A stretch of DNA of 64,000 nt from Acytostelium subglobosum LB1 (lineage: Eukaryota > Evosea > Eumycetozoa > Acytosteliales > Acytosteliaceae), in contig NW_012236520.1 of the NCBI RefSeq assembly GCF_000787575.1, positions 434,001-498,000 of the forward strand, read 5' to 3'. Positions 28,606 to 40,739 of this stretch are shown here, in pieces (positions within the stretch are counted from its first letter, which is position 1; each line of letters starts with the position of its first letter). The position numbers and the translations under genes are program-made. The notes under the pieces are model-generated. The model saw nothing but the letters and a program-made list of their open reading frames with translations. It was not told where the DNA came from and ran no database searches.

Positions 28606-31600
28606 TTATTCAATTCCAATCGATTGCTTGAATATTGTGTAGCGCTCAGATGCAGTCTCTAGCAACAGGAACTTGTAGTCCGAGAGTTCTTTGATGAGTT
28701 CCTTCATTCGATTGATCACCTCTATCGTATCCTTCTCGCTTTCAATGTCTAATTTGTTTGGTTTGTTTGTTTGTTAGTGTACATGTTCATTGTTGGGTTG
28801 GCTGAAGATAACTTACTCTGCTTGTTGAGGTCACTGATCCTTGAACATTGTAGACGGAGTAGTCGCCTGCACTCTAGTAGCAGTTCTCGTTTACCAATGA
28901 ATAGCTTATATGGTGCGTGGCTCTTCTCTGGATTGAAGAGGATATTGAAGGTTGTGGATGTGCCAGCGTGTGGATATACATGAGTGGTGGTGGTTGTGGC
29001 GGCGTTGTTGTTGTTGGACGTCGCTATTGTTGTCGATGTTGTTGTAGTGTTAAGGGTTTTTACAGGTGGCGTAGATGAGGATGTGATGGTGGAAGATGAA
29101 GGAGGTGTAGGTGTAGTCGCGGTTGTGGATGAGCCAGGTTGTGTCTTGATCGGGATAGGGGTCGTTCCTTGTCCATTGGCCAAAGGAGCTGCTGTGGTTA
29201 TGGAGGAGGATGGCTTTGCCATTGGCTTTGACACCATTGTCGGTTGTCCTACTGGTGTTGGAGGACCCTTGGACATTGCCGATGGAACAGTGCTTGGGCC
29301 AGTGCCAGTCGTTGGTCCTGTCTGGGGACGTGCTACAGCTGCACCTGTCGTAGTCTGCTGAGTCGGTGCAACCTTTGATGAAGTGGTCTGAGGGGTCTGT
29401 GGACTTGCTGCTGGTGCTGGTGGCTTGACCGTGCCAGGTGCTGTTGTTGTAGGTGCGCCAGGCGTTGTTGATGTGGCTGGCCTTGGCTTGGCCACCTGTT
29501 GCTGAATGTTTGAGGGTGGAGGTACCTTTGGTGGGTTCTTGTGAATGCAACATGGACAGGTGTATATCTTTTGACCAGCTGCATTTATGATCACCTGTGG
29601 CCCTTGAATAGTTCCCTTCTTGACTGGCGCAGTGTTGGGCATTGCTGGTGTGCCAGTTGAATGTTGTTTTGAAACAGGGGATGATGTCGGCATTGGTGTA
29701 GTTGGCGTTGATATTGATGGTGGTGGTTGTTGGGATGGAGAGGCAGCAATTGGCTTCTGCGTTGAGGCACCTGCTGGTGCAGGTGGCGGTTGAGTAGTAC
29801 CAGCTGGTTTAGCTGGTTGCTTCTGGATCGATGATGATGCTGGTAGAGGTTGTGAAGATGATGATAGTGTTGGTGCTGTTGTTGTCGTTGATGTTGTCGC
29901 GGCTATGTTGGTGTTGGTCGTCAGAGCTGCTGCCTTGGGTTGGCTCGTAATAGGCTGTGGACTGCTCTTTAATGTGGATGGAGTGGTTGGAGGTGGTGGC
30001 TGTGGAGTTGGAGGTTGTGCAGTAGCACCAATGGGTCTTGGTGCTGCTGTTGTCGCTGTTGTGGGAGGAACCGAGTTCGGACTTGGTTTTGATATCATTG
30101 GCGCTGCTGCTGCTGCTGATGCTGATGGCTGTGTCGTCGTAGTTGCCATTGGCTTAGCTGCTGCTGGTGCTGCTGGTGCTGTTGTAACTTGTTGTGTCGT
30201 CGTGGTCGTGGCCATTGGCTTGGCCAATGTCTGTGTAATTGTTGCTGTGCCAGTAGTCGTCGTTTGTGTTGTAGAAGTTGTTGATGTTACTGCAGGTTGT
30301 TTGGATAGTACAGGGGTAGCACCACCTGGTGCTGGTGGCGTTGCTACTGGAGTCGAAGAGGGTGCAGGGACCGTTGGTGATGGAGCTGGAGCTGGCTGAG
30401 TTGTAGTCGTCGTTGTTGTTGCCATTGGTTTACTCTGAGGAGGTTGTTGTTGTGGTTGTGGTTGTTGTGGTCTTGTCTGAGTTGCCTGCGGCGTCCCTAC
30501 GGCAGGAGTTGTGATGTTTGTTTTGTTGTTGGGCATTTGTGTCGCTCTCATAGTTGTTGTTGCAGTTTGAGATATCTGAGGCTGTGGATGTGGATGTGGA
30601 TGGGGATATGTGATCGCTGGCTTCTCTTTGATCGTGGAAGTGATGCTTGATGGTGCCTTCTTGATGATAATGTCCTTTGTTAGGAGTGTTGTGACTGTTT
30701 GTTCGGCAGCCTTTAGAACATTGTCAAAGAGAAGTGTGATGATGGACCTGTCATTGATGTCTGAGATGTACTGACAGCTGCCAAAGATCGAGTTGTAGTT
30801 CGATATGAAGTCCTTTTCCTCAAAGATCGATGAGATGTATTCAAAGAAGCACTTCTGCTTGGCCACCACAGACATTGATCCAACATTGAGAAAGTCCGCT
30901 GAGAATGCCGGTATTGATGCGAGTGACTCGCGTGCCACTGTGCCAGGCTCAGTCTTGGCAGTCGACTGCACAAATGTTGGGAACTTGATGTTGGGATTGG
31001 GCGTCATTGTGTCGAGCTTGGCCTCCAGCCACAGCTGCAACTTGACACGATCTGTTGACTGCAGCACTGACTCTACAATCTTGCCAACAGTGTCCTGTCC
31101 GGCCGTCGACATGATGACCATCTGTGTCTGAATGACTGTTTGAGTGGGTGGGCCTTGGAGGTGGTGGTGGTGATTGTGGTGGCTGTGGACCACGGGTTGC
31201 TGCTCCTCCTCGGGGTCAGCACTGAACTCCCAGACCTCCTGACCGACACCCATCTCGCGCTTGAGCTCGTCCGCACCGACCCAGAAACCCTTGGTCTTGT
31301 TCATGTTGAACATGACCACCTTGTACTTGGGTCCCTTGACGCTGTCGATGTTCTTGGGCTCGGTGGGCAGGGTGTTGTTTGTCGCGTGCTTGGGTGTGGT
31401 CTCGTCGCCAACGTCCAACACCTTCACCTCGAACCACTTGCCCTGCGGGAAGATCTCATAGTGCTGATAGAAATAAAATGCTGCTGCGCCCACCTGATAC
31501 TCTGCCAAGGCATTAACGCTCTCTGTTGTTGTCGTCTTCTTGTTGATCTTTGAAGGGTTCTTGGGCAGTCTTGACTGTGCCGTTACATTCCTGCTGAATC

Positions 31601-31721
31601 TGAATGACTGTGTTGCGCGTAGTTTAGGATTGTGTCGTTAGTGATCAGCTAGGCGCGAGCGAGTCATTGGGATGGCGATCGATAAACATACTCTCCTTGA
31701 TGCTCTTGCCTTCTTCTTCAT
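28606..31721 (-). CDS. Large Thr/Pro/Ala-rich protein with an N-terminal Tudor/chromo-barrel-like domain
   Basis: Modelled as three exons (31692-31721, 28817-31607, 28606-28748), 987 aa from ATG at 31721. Near residues 45-130 is a barrel-like segment (FYFYQHYEIFPQGKWFEVKV, KYKVVMFNMNKTKGFWVGA) that resembles Tudor or chromo-barrel readers. A helical region follows to about 280 (KLQLWLEAKLDTM, CFFEYISSIFEEKDF). Then come about 500 residues of Thr/Pro/Ala/Gln low complexity with a CxCC motif (IYTCPCCIHKNPP). The C-terminus is a charged coiled-coil-like helix (LLLECRRLLRLQCSRISDL, then IEVINRMKELIKELSDYK). This points to a chromatin-associated protein. Its start lies only 32 bp past the stop of the SANT gene on the same strand, so the two may be one gene. 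Confidence 0.65.
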
Positions 31722-31753
31722 GCGAGGGTCTTCATCAGAGATGGACGGCCTCT

Positions 31754-34362
31754 TCAAAGCTGGCTGGGGCCAGCAACTGTGGGCGTGGCTTGCGTGTAGG
31801 GTGATTGTGAAGCAGTAGCTGTGGCGGCGGTGGCTGTGGGTGTTGCCATCGTTGCCGGGCCTGTGGGTGTTGCCATCGGTGTGTCAGAAATTGGCGATGC
31901 GCCAGAGTCTAGAGTGGTCGCTGATGCGACGGGTGAGGGAGGCGCCTGTGCCTGATGCGGAATGGTGATGCGCGCCCTCGTCTCATCCATCTGTAGGCCA
32001 AACAATGGCGCCAGAAGTGTGAGTCGCACGTCGTAGTAAAAGTTCTTGATCTGTGTCGGTGACTTGGTGCCGCACATCAGTGTGGAGATGATGTGCCACT
32101 CGCGACCATACGCGCAGAACAGCTCGCGGAACAGCATCTTCTCCTCCTCGTACCACACCGTGGCCTGGAAGTGCTTCTGCACGTGTGGGTCCATTGTGAA
32201 TCGCTTTGAGCGCTTGGAGCTGGACATGCCAGCCGTTGACAGACCGATCAGGCCCTGCTGGTCGGCCGCGCCCTGCAGCGAGCTGTATGACTTTGGTATG
32301 GACGAAGGCAGAACGAGGGACATTGGCGCCGACACGATCGTGTTGAGCTGATCGGTGGATGGCGCGCCCCCGACTCCGCCGACTCCGGTGGCTCCTGCGT
32401 GTGCAGCTGCTGCCGCCGCCGCCACCTTGTTGGTTGCCGCCGATATGATCGAATGCATGAGGATGGTGGGATTGTTGGGGCCAATGGAGAGATGCTTGAC
32501 GGGCTGGTTGTTGACGACGACCGGCTCCTTCTTGGTGAGCAGGTTGCCAAAGATGCTATTGGGGTGTCGCTCCTTCCTCTCGTCGGCCTTGATCGTCGCG
32601 AACGATGGCGACACGGGCGATTGCAGAGGAGATAGTGGTGAGAGCGGTGACGTTAGCGAGCACACTGGCGAGAGCATGGGCAGTGGTGCCAGGTCCATGA
32701 CGCTCGGTGATATAGGTGAAGCCAGTGGCATGGGGAAAGTCATCATTGGCGAAAATGGAGCAAAGAATGGTAGCGAGGGTGGGGCTGCCGAGTGCTCGGG
32801 CATGTGATGATGTGGATGTGGATGTGGGTGCGGATGTGGATGTGGATGGAAAGGGTGACTATGATGATGCTGATTGTGCTTGGAGGAGAGAGGTATCGTG
32901 GGCAATGGCGCCAGGAATGTGTGATCCAGTTCGTTGGATGTCGTCGTGTTTGGTTGCACCACATGATGGTGTTGTTGCAGCAGCTGAAGTTGTTGTTGCT
33001 GTTGTTGTTGCTGTTGTTGTTCATGATGTAACTCTTGCTGTTGTTGTTGTTGCTGTTGCTGCTGCTGTTGTTGTTGCTTTTGTTGTTCTTGTTGCTCCTG
33101 TTGCTGTTTCAGCAACTTCTTCTTCTTCTTCTTCCTGCTCTTCTCCTTCTCCTTCTCTTTCTCCTTCTCTCTTTCCTTCTCCTTCTTCTTCTTCTTCTCT
33201 CTTTCCTTCTTTCTCTCTTTCTTTGATGTATCCTCATCCTTGTCCTTGTCCTTGTCTTTGTCGCTATCCTTGGTCTTGTCCTTGTCCTTGGACTTTGACT
33301 TGTCCTTGTCCTTGTCCACACCAATGTCCTTGTCCTTGCCCTTGTCCTTGCCTTTGACATCGTCTCGCTCGCTGTCTGATGTGTTGATGTTGATCTCAGT
33401 GTCTGAGCCACTGCTGCTGTGATCTGGCGTGGTCTCTGCCGTGGTAGAGTATCGCAGGTTTGAATGTGGCAGCTTCTTGTTCTTTAGCTTCGGTGGCACA
33501 GTTGTATGTTGCTGATAATGACGACTCAGCTTATTGCCACTACTATTACTTGGTGGCATCTTTGTTGCAATAGTACTCCTGCCTGGGCTGTTGTTGTTGT
33601 TGCTGCTCGAACTTTGATCAAAGTTCTCGACATCGTTTATCTGAACAGTGACATCTTCGTCCTCCTCCTTTGTAATATGTATGCCATCTTCACTTCCACT
33701 CTTTCGATGCTTCTTTGTCTTTCCTGATTGATTGTCGCTTGTCGATGATGATGATGATGCTGTCGATGTTGATCCTCCATCACCACTCTTCCTCTTCTTT
33801 GAATTCGCCGTAGTCGATGTCGTTGTAGTTGTAGTCGTAGACTTCTTCTTCTGCTTCTGCTTCTTCTTTGTGCTGTCATCATCACTCCTTGATGGTCTAT
33901 GTATGTTTGATCGTCAGTCATTCATTCATTCATTCGGGATGGCATGATTGATGGACCTTCCACATACCTTTTAGATGCAACCTTTGATGATGATTCATCG
34001 TCGCTTGACTCACTGGTGACATGATTGGCGTCGCGATGTTGCTGTTGCTTCTTCATTGTACTCTTGCCACCAATACTGCTACTGCTACTGCTACTATTGC
34101 TGTTGCTACTGCTACTATTTGTGTTGTTCTTCCGCAGATGATGTATTGTTGGTGGTGCCACTGTATATACTGCCGCTGCTGTTGTTGTAGTTGTAGCATT
34201 GGCAGTGTAACTACTGCCACTCATCATTAGAGTTGTAGTGGTTGATGAATCATCATCATCACTATCATTCATAATGTCGATCTCCTCGTCCTCATCTTGA
34301 ACTTGTTGTTGACTAATGTTATGTTTGGCGCCCTTTCGTTGACGATGTGCCACCGACCCCAT
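31754..34362 (-). CDS. SANT-domain protein with Lys/Asp, Gln and His low-complexity tracts
   Basis: Two exons (33968-34362 and 31754-33896) give 845 aa. The N-terminal half is Ser/Thr/Asn-rich, then a KDKDKDKSKSKDKDKTKD repeat and a K/E-rich helix, poly-Gln, and His-Pro repeats. Near residues 712-760 is a SANT/Myb-like domain (VWYEEEKMLFRELFCAYGRE, then WHIISTLMCGTKSPTQIKNF), of the NCoR/SMRT style that contacts histones or deacetylases. It is preceded by a basic SSKRSKRF segment. The tail contains duplicated MATPT units. A nuclear chromatin role is inferred. The gene stop is followed after 32 bp by the next same-strand gene, which is unusually close. Confidence 0.75.
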
Positions 34363-35363
34363 CCTTCCTTATCTATATAGTGTATATGTATATATGATCT
34401 ATGTATATCTACTGTTGAAATATGATCGCTCTCTCAATCAATCAATCTATCAAACTTTCTGTCTCTTCTCTCTTCTCTCTCGCTCTATCTTTATTGTTCT
34501 CTTCTCTCTATAAATAATAATGATAATAATAATTAAAGGTTATGTACAGATACACACAAAGCAGGTCGTTGTACACTTATATATACTCTCTACCTGTGAT
34601 AATGATTGAATGAATGAATGAATGAATGATTGTTGAAGGCTTCAAACACACAACTTTATTTGACTTCATTTGGACTTCCAAACACTCGCACACCTCCTCG
34701 GTCTTTTCACAAAAGCCGCCAAATTGGCCTGAAATGTTGTGTGTGTATCTTCGAACATGTCAATGATTGAATGAATGAATAGTCATTGGAATTCTAATAA
34801 TGTTAATCAAATATAACATTCATTTAATTACTTTTTAAAGTATTAATATCTATCAATTAATTCTTAATTGAATGTTTATATATCTTAATGATTGAATGAT
34901 TATTTGTTGTAAAAGTGATTAAAATGAATCTTTTCATTTCTATGTTATCTCTTAGATAATATTTATCCTTTTGTTATTCATATTCTACAAACTTTATTAC
35001 ATTTACCACTTGACCATGTTCGGATTTATATTTTTAGAGATATCTTGAAATATCTGTTGTTTTTTTGATCAAAACGATCAGGTGATGATATTTGCTGCTG
35101 TGTTGAAAGATGTGTGTTTTGATCCCGACCCACCCTATCACCAACATAAACCACCCCCTAGATGGTGTCTGTTCCTCCCCCTAGTTCCACCATTTGGAGG
35201 CCTAGTGTGAACCACCTTGATACTTCTTCCATCAACTTATCATCTTGTTCCCAGAGCCACTACACTACACTCTGAGGCTCATTATTCCTAATCACTTATT
35301 CATTCTATCATTCATTCAATCACATAAAGTCAATCAATCAATCAAATAGACAAAGTAGAAGAC
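34363..35363. other. Intergenic, divergent promoters
   Basis: The kilobase separates the SANT gene (minus) and the GPCR gene (plus). It is AT-rich with TCAA and TGAA runs (34436-34450, 34605-34630, 35330-35348). No ORF, tRNA or repeat beyond these is supported. Confidence 0.45.
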
Positions 35364-36760
35364 ATGCCAGACTGTGCCTCGCCATCACAATCACAGAGAC
35401 AGGCGTTGTACATTATCAATATAGTGATCGCTGCACTATCTGTGATTGGTAGTCTGCTCACAATTACGTTCTATCTTTACAGGCGATATAATGAGTACTT
35501 GGTGGACAAGGCCGCTGCAGCCAACAACCCATCAACATCATCCACGTCAAATAACAACAAGAATGACTCGATGCAATATATGACTGCGACGCATACACAT
35601 TCAACTGGCGGTGGTGGCAGCAGCAGCAACAGCAGCAGCCATGGATCAACAACCACACCTTATAACAATAGAAATACAACATACTCTCGACTACCATTCT
35701 TGGTGTTCATGCTGGCAGTGTCTGATCTATTCTCATCGATTGATATCATTGCCTCAACTGGATACCTGCTCAGCGACATGAGGGACTACACAAAGACCGT
35801 GCATATATTAGGATTCTACCTATCACCTTGTATATTCCTTCGAGCCAACATCCAATTCTGGTACCTTTCCACATTCTTTTGGACTGCATGTATATCATTC
35901 TATCTCTACACTCAACTTGCATCGCCAGTTCATGATCAAAAGTAAGTCTACACTCACATACTGGAACTATTCCAATCACTCACACTCCTATTCCAGTCCA
36001 CATCTCTTAAAGATATTCTCTGGAATTGCACTTGGTATATCATTTGTGATCACTTCATCATTGGTATTCTCCAACTCAATAGTTGTTACATCATCTGGAT
36101 GGTATGTATCCATATTTGGACATCAATGGAATCATTCCAAATCACTCACTCATTCACTCAATCAATCAATCAATGGATGTTAGGTGTGAACTTAAATGGG
36201 TACAAGAGATATGTTTATGGTTCGTACCATTGACATTGTGTATGATTATATGTATATTCTATTACATTCGTTTAAAGAGATTATTCCGTGAGAAGTTCCA
36301 ATCAAGACTTGGTATCAATGGTATGCTTGGAATGCACTATATATGTCCATCACATCACTATCGTGTGTGATCAATATACTTACTCAATCAGTCAATCAAA
36401 TGATCAATCAATCAATTGAACAACAACAAACAGATCGTTTAAGACATATTGACATTACAATTACAACTAGACTGGCAATGTATATTCTTGTATTTATAAT
36501 CATTTGGTTCCCAGACATTATACAGCACATCATCGAGTTTGCTACTGGATGTAGACTCTATCCACTCCTAGTCTTTGAGAGTATCCTAATACCATCACAA
36601 GGTAAGATCAATCATTCTTCCATGGAACTATTCCAATCACTCACTCATTCAATCACTCAATCAATCAGGTATTTGGAACTTCTGGGTATACTCATACACG
36701 ACACAGATTATACATATGAGGAAGTCAGAGGAGACCAAGCGTCTACTTGGTGGATCATAG
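35364..36760 (+). CDS. cAMP-receptor-like (crl-type, class E) GPCR
   Basis: Five exons (35364-35941, 35997-36101, 36184-36320, 36434-36601, 36669-36760) give 359 aa. Seven hydrophobic helices: TM1 YIINIVIAALSVIGSLLTI; TM2 LPFLVFMLAVSDLFSSIDII; TM3 FWYLSTFFWTACISFYLYT; TM4 IFSGIALGISFVITSSLVF; TM5 ICLWFVPLTLCMIICIFYYI; TM6 MYILVFIIIWFPDIIQHII; TM7 LVFESILIPSQGIWNFWVY. The WC pair before TM5 and the PSQGxWN turn in TM7 are cAR/crl hallmarks. The first cytoplasmic loop is unusually long (about 60 residues) and Asn/Ser/Thr/Gly-rich. The tail is short. The ligand is unknown. A G-alpha gene lies 4 kb downstream. Three of its four introns carry the GGAAT/ATTCC palindrome described in the findings. 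Confidence 0.88.
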
Positions 36761-36853
36761 TTGATGGAAATGAATGAATGAATGAATGAATGAACGAATG
36801 GATGTCCCGAGGCATCAATCAATCACATCATGTTTATTATTTATTATCTACAT

Positions 36854-38785
36854 CTAATCACATGTGAAATGAAGTGTTTGGAAGTACAATGGATCATAGT
36901 CATTGTATTGGTCCCTTTGGACATGGACCCGAATGATACACGCTGCATGTTGTTCATCAATCATCCGAACGTGTACTGTTTTCTGAAAGCCATACTCTTG
37001 ATCATATTGGAATCCAATGCGGTATAGTTCAACATTGGGTACATTGGCAACTAATGTTTGGACAAACTGTGCCTCACGGTTGGGTATGCGACGACCACCA
37101 CGTCGTCCACTGTGTATCGTGCCCCACAATGTGAATGACTTGAGACTGATTGATGACGGAGGCACGTTGGCCCCAACACCAATGTTCAACATCTCCTTGA
37201 TCAATAGGTTAATACGACGTGGCTGAGTACCCTCCAACGTTTTATGCAAGAAGCCAAAGTCCTTCCACCCACTCAAAGTAAGATGAGTGAGCATCTCTGG
37301 AACACTTGCATACCTACCGTATTTGGCGAGACGCTTGCCAAGCTCCAGACATCTGATGCTCGAAAAGGCAGAATCATTACCTTCAAAGATGCATTTGTAA
37401 TCGGGGGCAAACTTCAGCTCGACCAGTGAGCCAAGTTGAGGTAGGTTGCCACTTAAGTCCATGTTGGTATCGATACATTCCAGTGATGTGAGCGATGATG
37501 GTATGCTTTCACGCTCAATTGTGTATTCAAAACCGATGAGCATTGACGTTAATGATTTTGGATACGACCAGCCTGCCACTTTGACCAGATATTTGGACTT
37601 GGTGATCAATGTCCCGAGTGACTCTGGCAACACTCCTTGTGCGATCTCTTGATTGAACTGAATTCCCAGACTCAACAATGTGAGTGATTGGGGTAGTGCG
37701 CCAGGCATGATCCCTTGATTGAATGAATCACCAAATGTCAATGATGTGATTTGTGATGATGATGATGATGCGAGGCAATCGGTCAATGTGACTGGATGAT
37801 TGTATCCTCCCAGGTTCAGCTCTGTGAGAGAACTTGGCAATGACCCTACGGGCAATTGTTGATTGAATCCAACTCCAAATTTCAACTTCCTTATTGATTG
37901 AGGTAGTATCGCCATCCCACTAACGCCATCAATCAGTGGAAAGTCAAAAAAGAATGGAAGAACCAAAGTCTGTAATGTATGAGGCAGTAAGATATGTTGT
38001 GAGAACCGATCATTGTAAAAATACTCTAGTACGATCAATGTGATTAGTGATGGCGGGAGTGATCTTGAATCTAATATGGCTCCTTGAGTAATTGTAAGAC
38101 TTTCCAGAGATGTTGGCAGTGCTCCTGGAGTGATCGTTTGGCTGAATGATCTTCCAAGCGAGAGAGAATTGAGTGAGCTGGGCAAAGTGTCTGGCGCTAT
38201 CATCTGATTGAATCCTTTGCCAAACCTCAACGATGTGATCGATGATGGTAGCATGCCTGGCAGTATCGGTCGATCGAATGAATCTCCAAAGTCAAGGTAT
38301 GTGAGTGACTGAGGCAGTGACAGTGTGGCAGACCGGGATGAGGCCTCATTGGGCGACGAATTGATCAAAGGTTTATTGAACGATGGTCCCAGCTCTAGAT
38401 GTGTGAGTGATGCAGGCAAATATGAAGGTGATTGATAACGCAACAACCTCATATATTGTTGTTTAAGATCATCATGTGCATATTGATTGAATCTGACCAG
38501 TTTGTTATTCATTATATTATTATATAATCGTTTACAAGTGAGCATCAGATATATCATTTCAAAGTATCTATCATTCATACAATTGATTATCTTTACAAAG
38601 GTCAATATTGATAATTGATCAAAGTATGATGTTGACAGTCTTATTAGTTGTTGTTGTTCATCAAACACGATGACCACTCTCTTCACCTCTTCATCATCAT
38701 CATCATCATATTCTTCTTCCTCTTCATAATTCTCTTCCTCTTCCTTATCATAATAATATTTAACTTTGTCATTGAATTCCAACAT
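36854..38785 (-). CDS. FNIP-repeat protein, 643 aa
   Basis: A single-exon frame. After an acidic N-terminus (EEEENYEEEEEYDDDDDEE) and a short F-box-like stretch (ILTFVKIINCMNDRYFEMIY), it contains about a dozen FNIP repeats of the form LPxSLxxLxFGxxFNQxIxPG, for example LPSSITSLRFGKGFNQMIAP and LPQSLTLLSLGIQFNQEIAQ. FNIP repeats form LRR-like solenoids and are hugely expanded in dictyostelids. F-box plus FNIP proteins may act as ubiquitin-ligase adaptors, but that is family inference. It ends close to the convergent GPCR gene. Confidence 0.9.
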   Translation of the reverse strand: MLEFNDKVKYYYDKEEEENYEEEEEYDDDDDEEVKRVVIVFDEQQQLIRLSTSYFDQLSILTFVKIINCMNDRYFEMIYLMLTCKRLYNNIMNNKLVRFNQYAHDDLKQQYMRLLRYQSPSYLPASLTHLELGPSFNKPLINSSPNEASSRSATLSLPQSLTYLDFGDSFDRPILPGMLPSSITSLRFGKGFNQMIAPDTLPSSLNSLSLGRSFSQTITPGALPTSLESLTITQGAILDSRSLPPSLITLIVLEYFYNDRFSQHILLPHTLQTLVLPFFFDFPLIDGVSGMAILPQSIRKLKFGVGFNQQLPVGSLPSSLTELNLGGYNHPVTLTDCLASSSSSQITSLTFGDSFNQGIMPGALPQSLTLLSLGIQFNQEIAQGVLPESLGTLITKSKYLVKVAGWSYPKSLTSMLIGFEYTIERESIPSSLTSLECIDTNMDLSGNLPQLGSLVELKFAPDYKCIFEGNDSAFSSIRCLELGKRLAKYGRYASVPEMLTHLTLSGWKDFGFLHKTLEGTQPRRINLLIKEMLNIGVGANVPPSSISLKSFTLWGTIHSGRRGGRRIPNREAQFVQTLVANVPNVELYRIGFQYDQEYGFQKTVHVRMIDEQHAACIIRVHVQRDQYNDYDPLYFQTLHFTCD

Positions 38786-39687
38786 ATCTATGTTTATCTT
38801 TATATAAATGAAATGCTTAATTGAGATCGATTGGATTTTAAAAATTCTTCATTTTTATATGATTGATGATCGATTCAGTGGTCGAATGATTTAATATTAA
38901 GTATCTGGAATGATTCCCCAAACTTATCAATTTTGGAATAATAATTCAAATCAATCACATACTATAACACACAAGCCGCTATGGAACTAAATCAAGTTTG
39001 TTTATTAATTTATCATCCAACTAATATCTAATCTGATGCCAAACCAAGTGTCTGGAATAATATTGGATCAATCTTTTGATTGTTACTCTTATGATTAATG
39101 TCCACCATCTCAATTTCCAACTGCTCTTTGATTCAATCAAGGTTTACTGATAATGGTTGAACTCGTCTCGCGAAAGTACTCCCAAACACCCAGAGACAGG
39201 TGATCATTAATTGAGATAGTGATCAAAAATGAACTTCGCCTCATTCGTTTCAGAATCAAACAAATTGATTTATTTTAATTTTCTCATGAGAATGTGTATC
39301 CTTCTCAGTTTCGACGCATGTGCACCTCGCCAATCGACCCCCAAGCACTGCTAACTTGACGAAGTATTGTATCTTGCTCATCACTTTACACTTAGGTCAT
39401 CATACTCACATCCAATCAACAAGTATATATCTTTCATCCAATTGAACAACAGCGCGATACATCCATCCATCATCCATCCACCATCTCCAAATGCATCATT
39501 GATGGACACGATACAACGCAATGTGATGGATACGAAGCGAGCGATACAAAGTGAACATCTTGACATTCAAGCGATATGACACAATCGATTGATGAGGATG
39601 GGGTGGGCGACACAGCAATAGCAAGCAACACAAGATCATCATACTCACTCAATCAAACACTTTGACACAACAACACAAACAAACAGA
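38786..39687. other. Divergent intergenic region upstream of FNIP gene and rplp2
   Basis: The 0.9 kb holds both promoters. The 300 bp before rplp2 are richer in C/A with TCCATCCATC runs. A GGAATGATTCC palindrome lies at 38907-38917. No gene is supported. Confidence 0.4.
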
Positions 39688-40014
39688 ATGAAATACGTTG
39701 CTGCCTACCTTTTGCTCACCCTCGGAGGAAACGCCTCCCCATCTGCTGCTGATGTCGCCAAGGTCCTCAGCTCCGTCGGTGTTGAGTCTGACTCTGCCCG
39801 CGTCGATGCCCTGATTGCTGAGCTCTCTGGCAAGGACGTCGCTGCCCTCATTGCCGCTGGCAAGGGTAAGATCGGTGCTGCCCCAGCTGCCTCTGCCGCC
39901 GCTGCCCCAGTTGCCGCTGCCGCCGCCGCCCCAGCTGCCGCCGCTGCTGCTCCAAAGAAGGAGGAGAAGAAGGAGGAGTCCGATGACGATATGGGAATGG
40001 GTCTCTTTGATTAA
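39688..40014 (+). CDS. rplp2: 60S acidic ribosomal protein P2
   Basis: An intronless 108-aa protein, the normal length. It opens with [20 protein letters not shown], has the dimerisation helices ([26 protein letters not shown]), an Ala-rich hinge and the universal stalk tail [13 protein letters not shown] that recruits elongation factors. The strong codon bias marks a highly expressed gene. Confidence 0.98.
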   Translation: MKYVAAYLLLTLGGNASPSAADVAKVLSSVGVESDSARVDALIAELSGKDVAALIAAGKGKIGAAPAASAAAAPVAAAAAAPAAAAAAPKKEEKKEESDDDMGMGLFD

Positions 40015-40085
40015 AACAAATATACATATATATTTGGCTCGAATAAAGCTGACTACCTTTGACCTAATGATGTCCACTGGCCTGG

Positions 40086-40739
40086 CTACAGTCGCTGGAG
40101 GTTGGCCAACTCTACTCGCTCATAGTTGGCCAACTGTTTCATGAAGCCTTGATTGGGCTGTACTTGTTTTCGAGCGCTCTTGACAATGGAGTGACAGATG
40201 GATAGTGGCTGCCGCAGACGACGGATGAGGAATGCGATCAGGACCGTAGCACTGCGCGACACTCCAGCATTGCAATGTACCAGCACGCCAGTGTCTCGAG
40301 TGATTGCCTCGTCCAGGAACTTGAAACATGGTGGCAGGCAATCGACTATGTTCTGATCAATATCGTCCAGAATGTCCACGCTTAGGTAGGTAATGGAGGG
40401 GTCGGCTGTGAATGCGTTCTGGATGCCAAAGCCAACGTTCAAAATCATTGTGATTGAGTTATGGGATAGTTCCTCTCGATTGAATGCTGCATCCTGTGAG
40501 CCAATGTAGAGGCGTGCCTTGTCGCCATATGTGGACAAGTCGCATTTGTACACCTTGTCATCGGGTGATCTATCAATGATGTAGCCACATGATGGTGCGC
40601 CATCCACTGCCAATCCAACAGACTCGTGTCCATTTTGATTCATATTGATGACAACCTTTGAACCATCTTTATTCGTAACGATCGTTTCCACATTCCTAAG
40701 TGATCTCTTCTTTGTCAATTCTTCCAATAATGATGACAT
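40086..40739 (-). CDS. Dual-specificity protein phosphatase
   Basis: A single exon of 217 aa. The active site HCNAGVSRSATV fits HCxxGxxRS/T with the catalytic Cys. The general-acid Asp lies in the SVDILDDIDQNI loop, and the substrate-binding core starts at KARLYIGSQDAAFNREEL. The C-terminal helix with AFLIRRLRQPLS and the QPNQGFMKQL motif are typical of small DUSPs (MAPK phosphatase or DUSP19-like). The N-terminal 70 residues have no known domain. It probably removes phosphate from Tyr/Thr of a MAP kinase; the target is unknown. It converges on rplp2 with about 70 bp between stops. Confidence 0.92.
   Translation of the reverse strand: MSSLLEELTKKRSLRNVETIVTNKDGSKVVINMNQNGHESVGLAVDGAPSCGYIIDRSPDDKVYKCDLSTYGDKARLYIGSQDAAFNREELSHNSITMILNVGFGIQNAFTADPSITYLSVDILDDIDQNIVDCLPPCFKFLDEAITRDTGVLVHCNAGVSRSATVLIAFLIRRLRQPLSICHSIVKSARKQVQPNQGFMKQLANYERVELANLQRL

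Noticed and set aside
28984-30399. Long plus-strand Val/Ala/Gly-rich frames opposite the Thr/Pro-rich gene
   Set aside because: They are antisense shadows of Thr/Ala/Pro codon repeats in the minus-strand gene and lack any protein-like variety.
33035-33226. Plus-strand poly-Leu frame
   Set aside because: Antisense of a CAG/CAA poly-Gln and Lys/Glu tract in the SANT gene.
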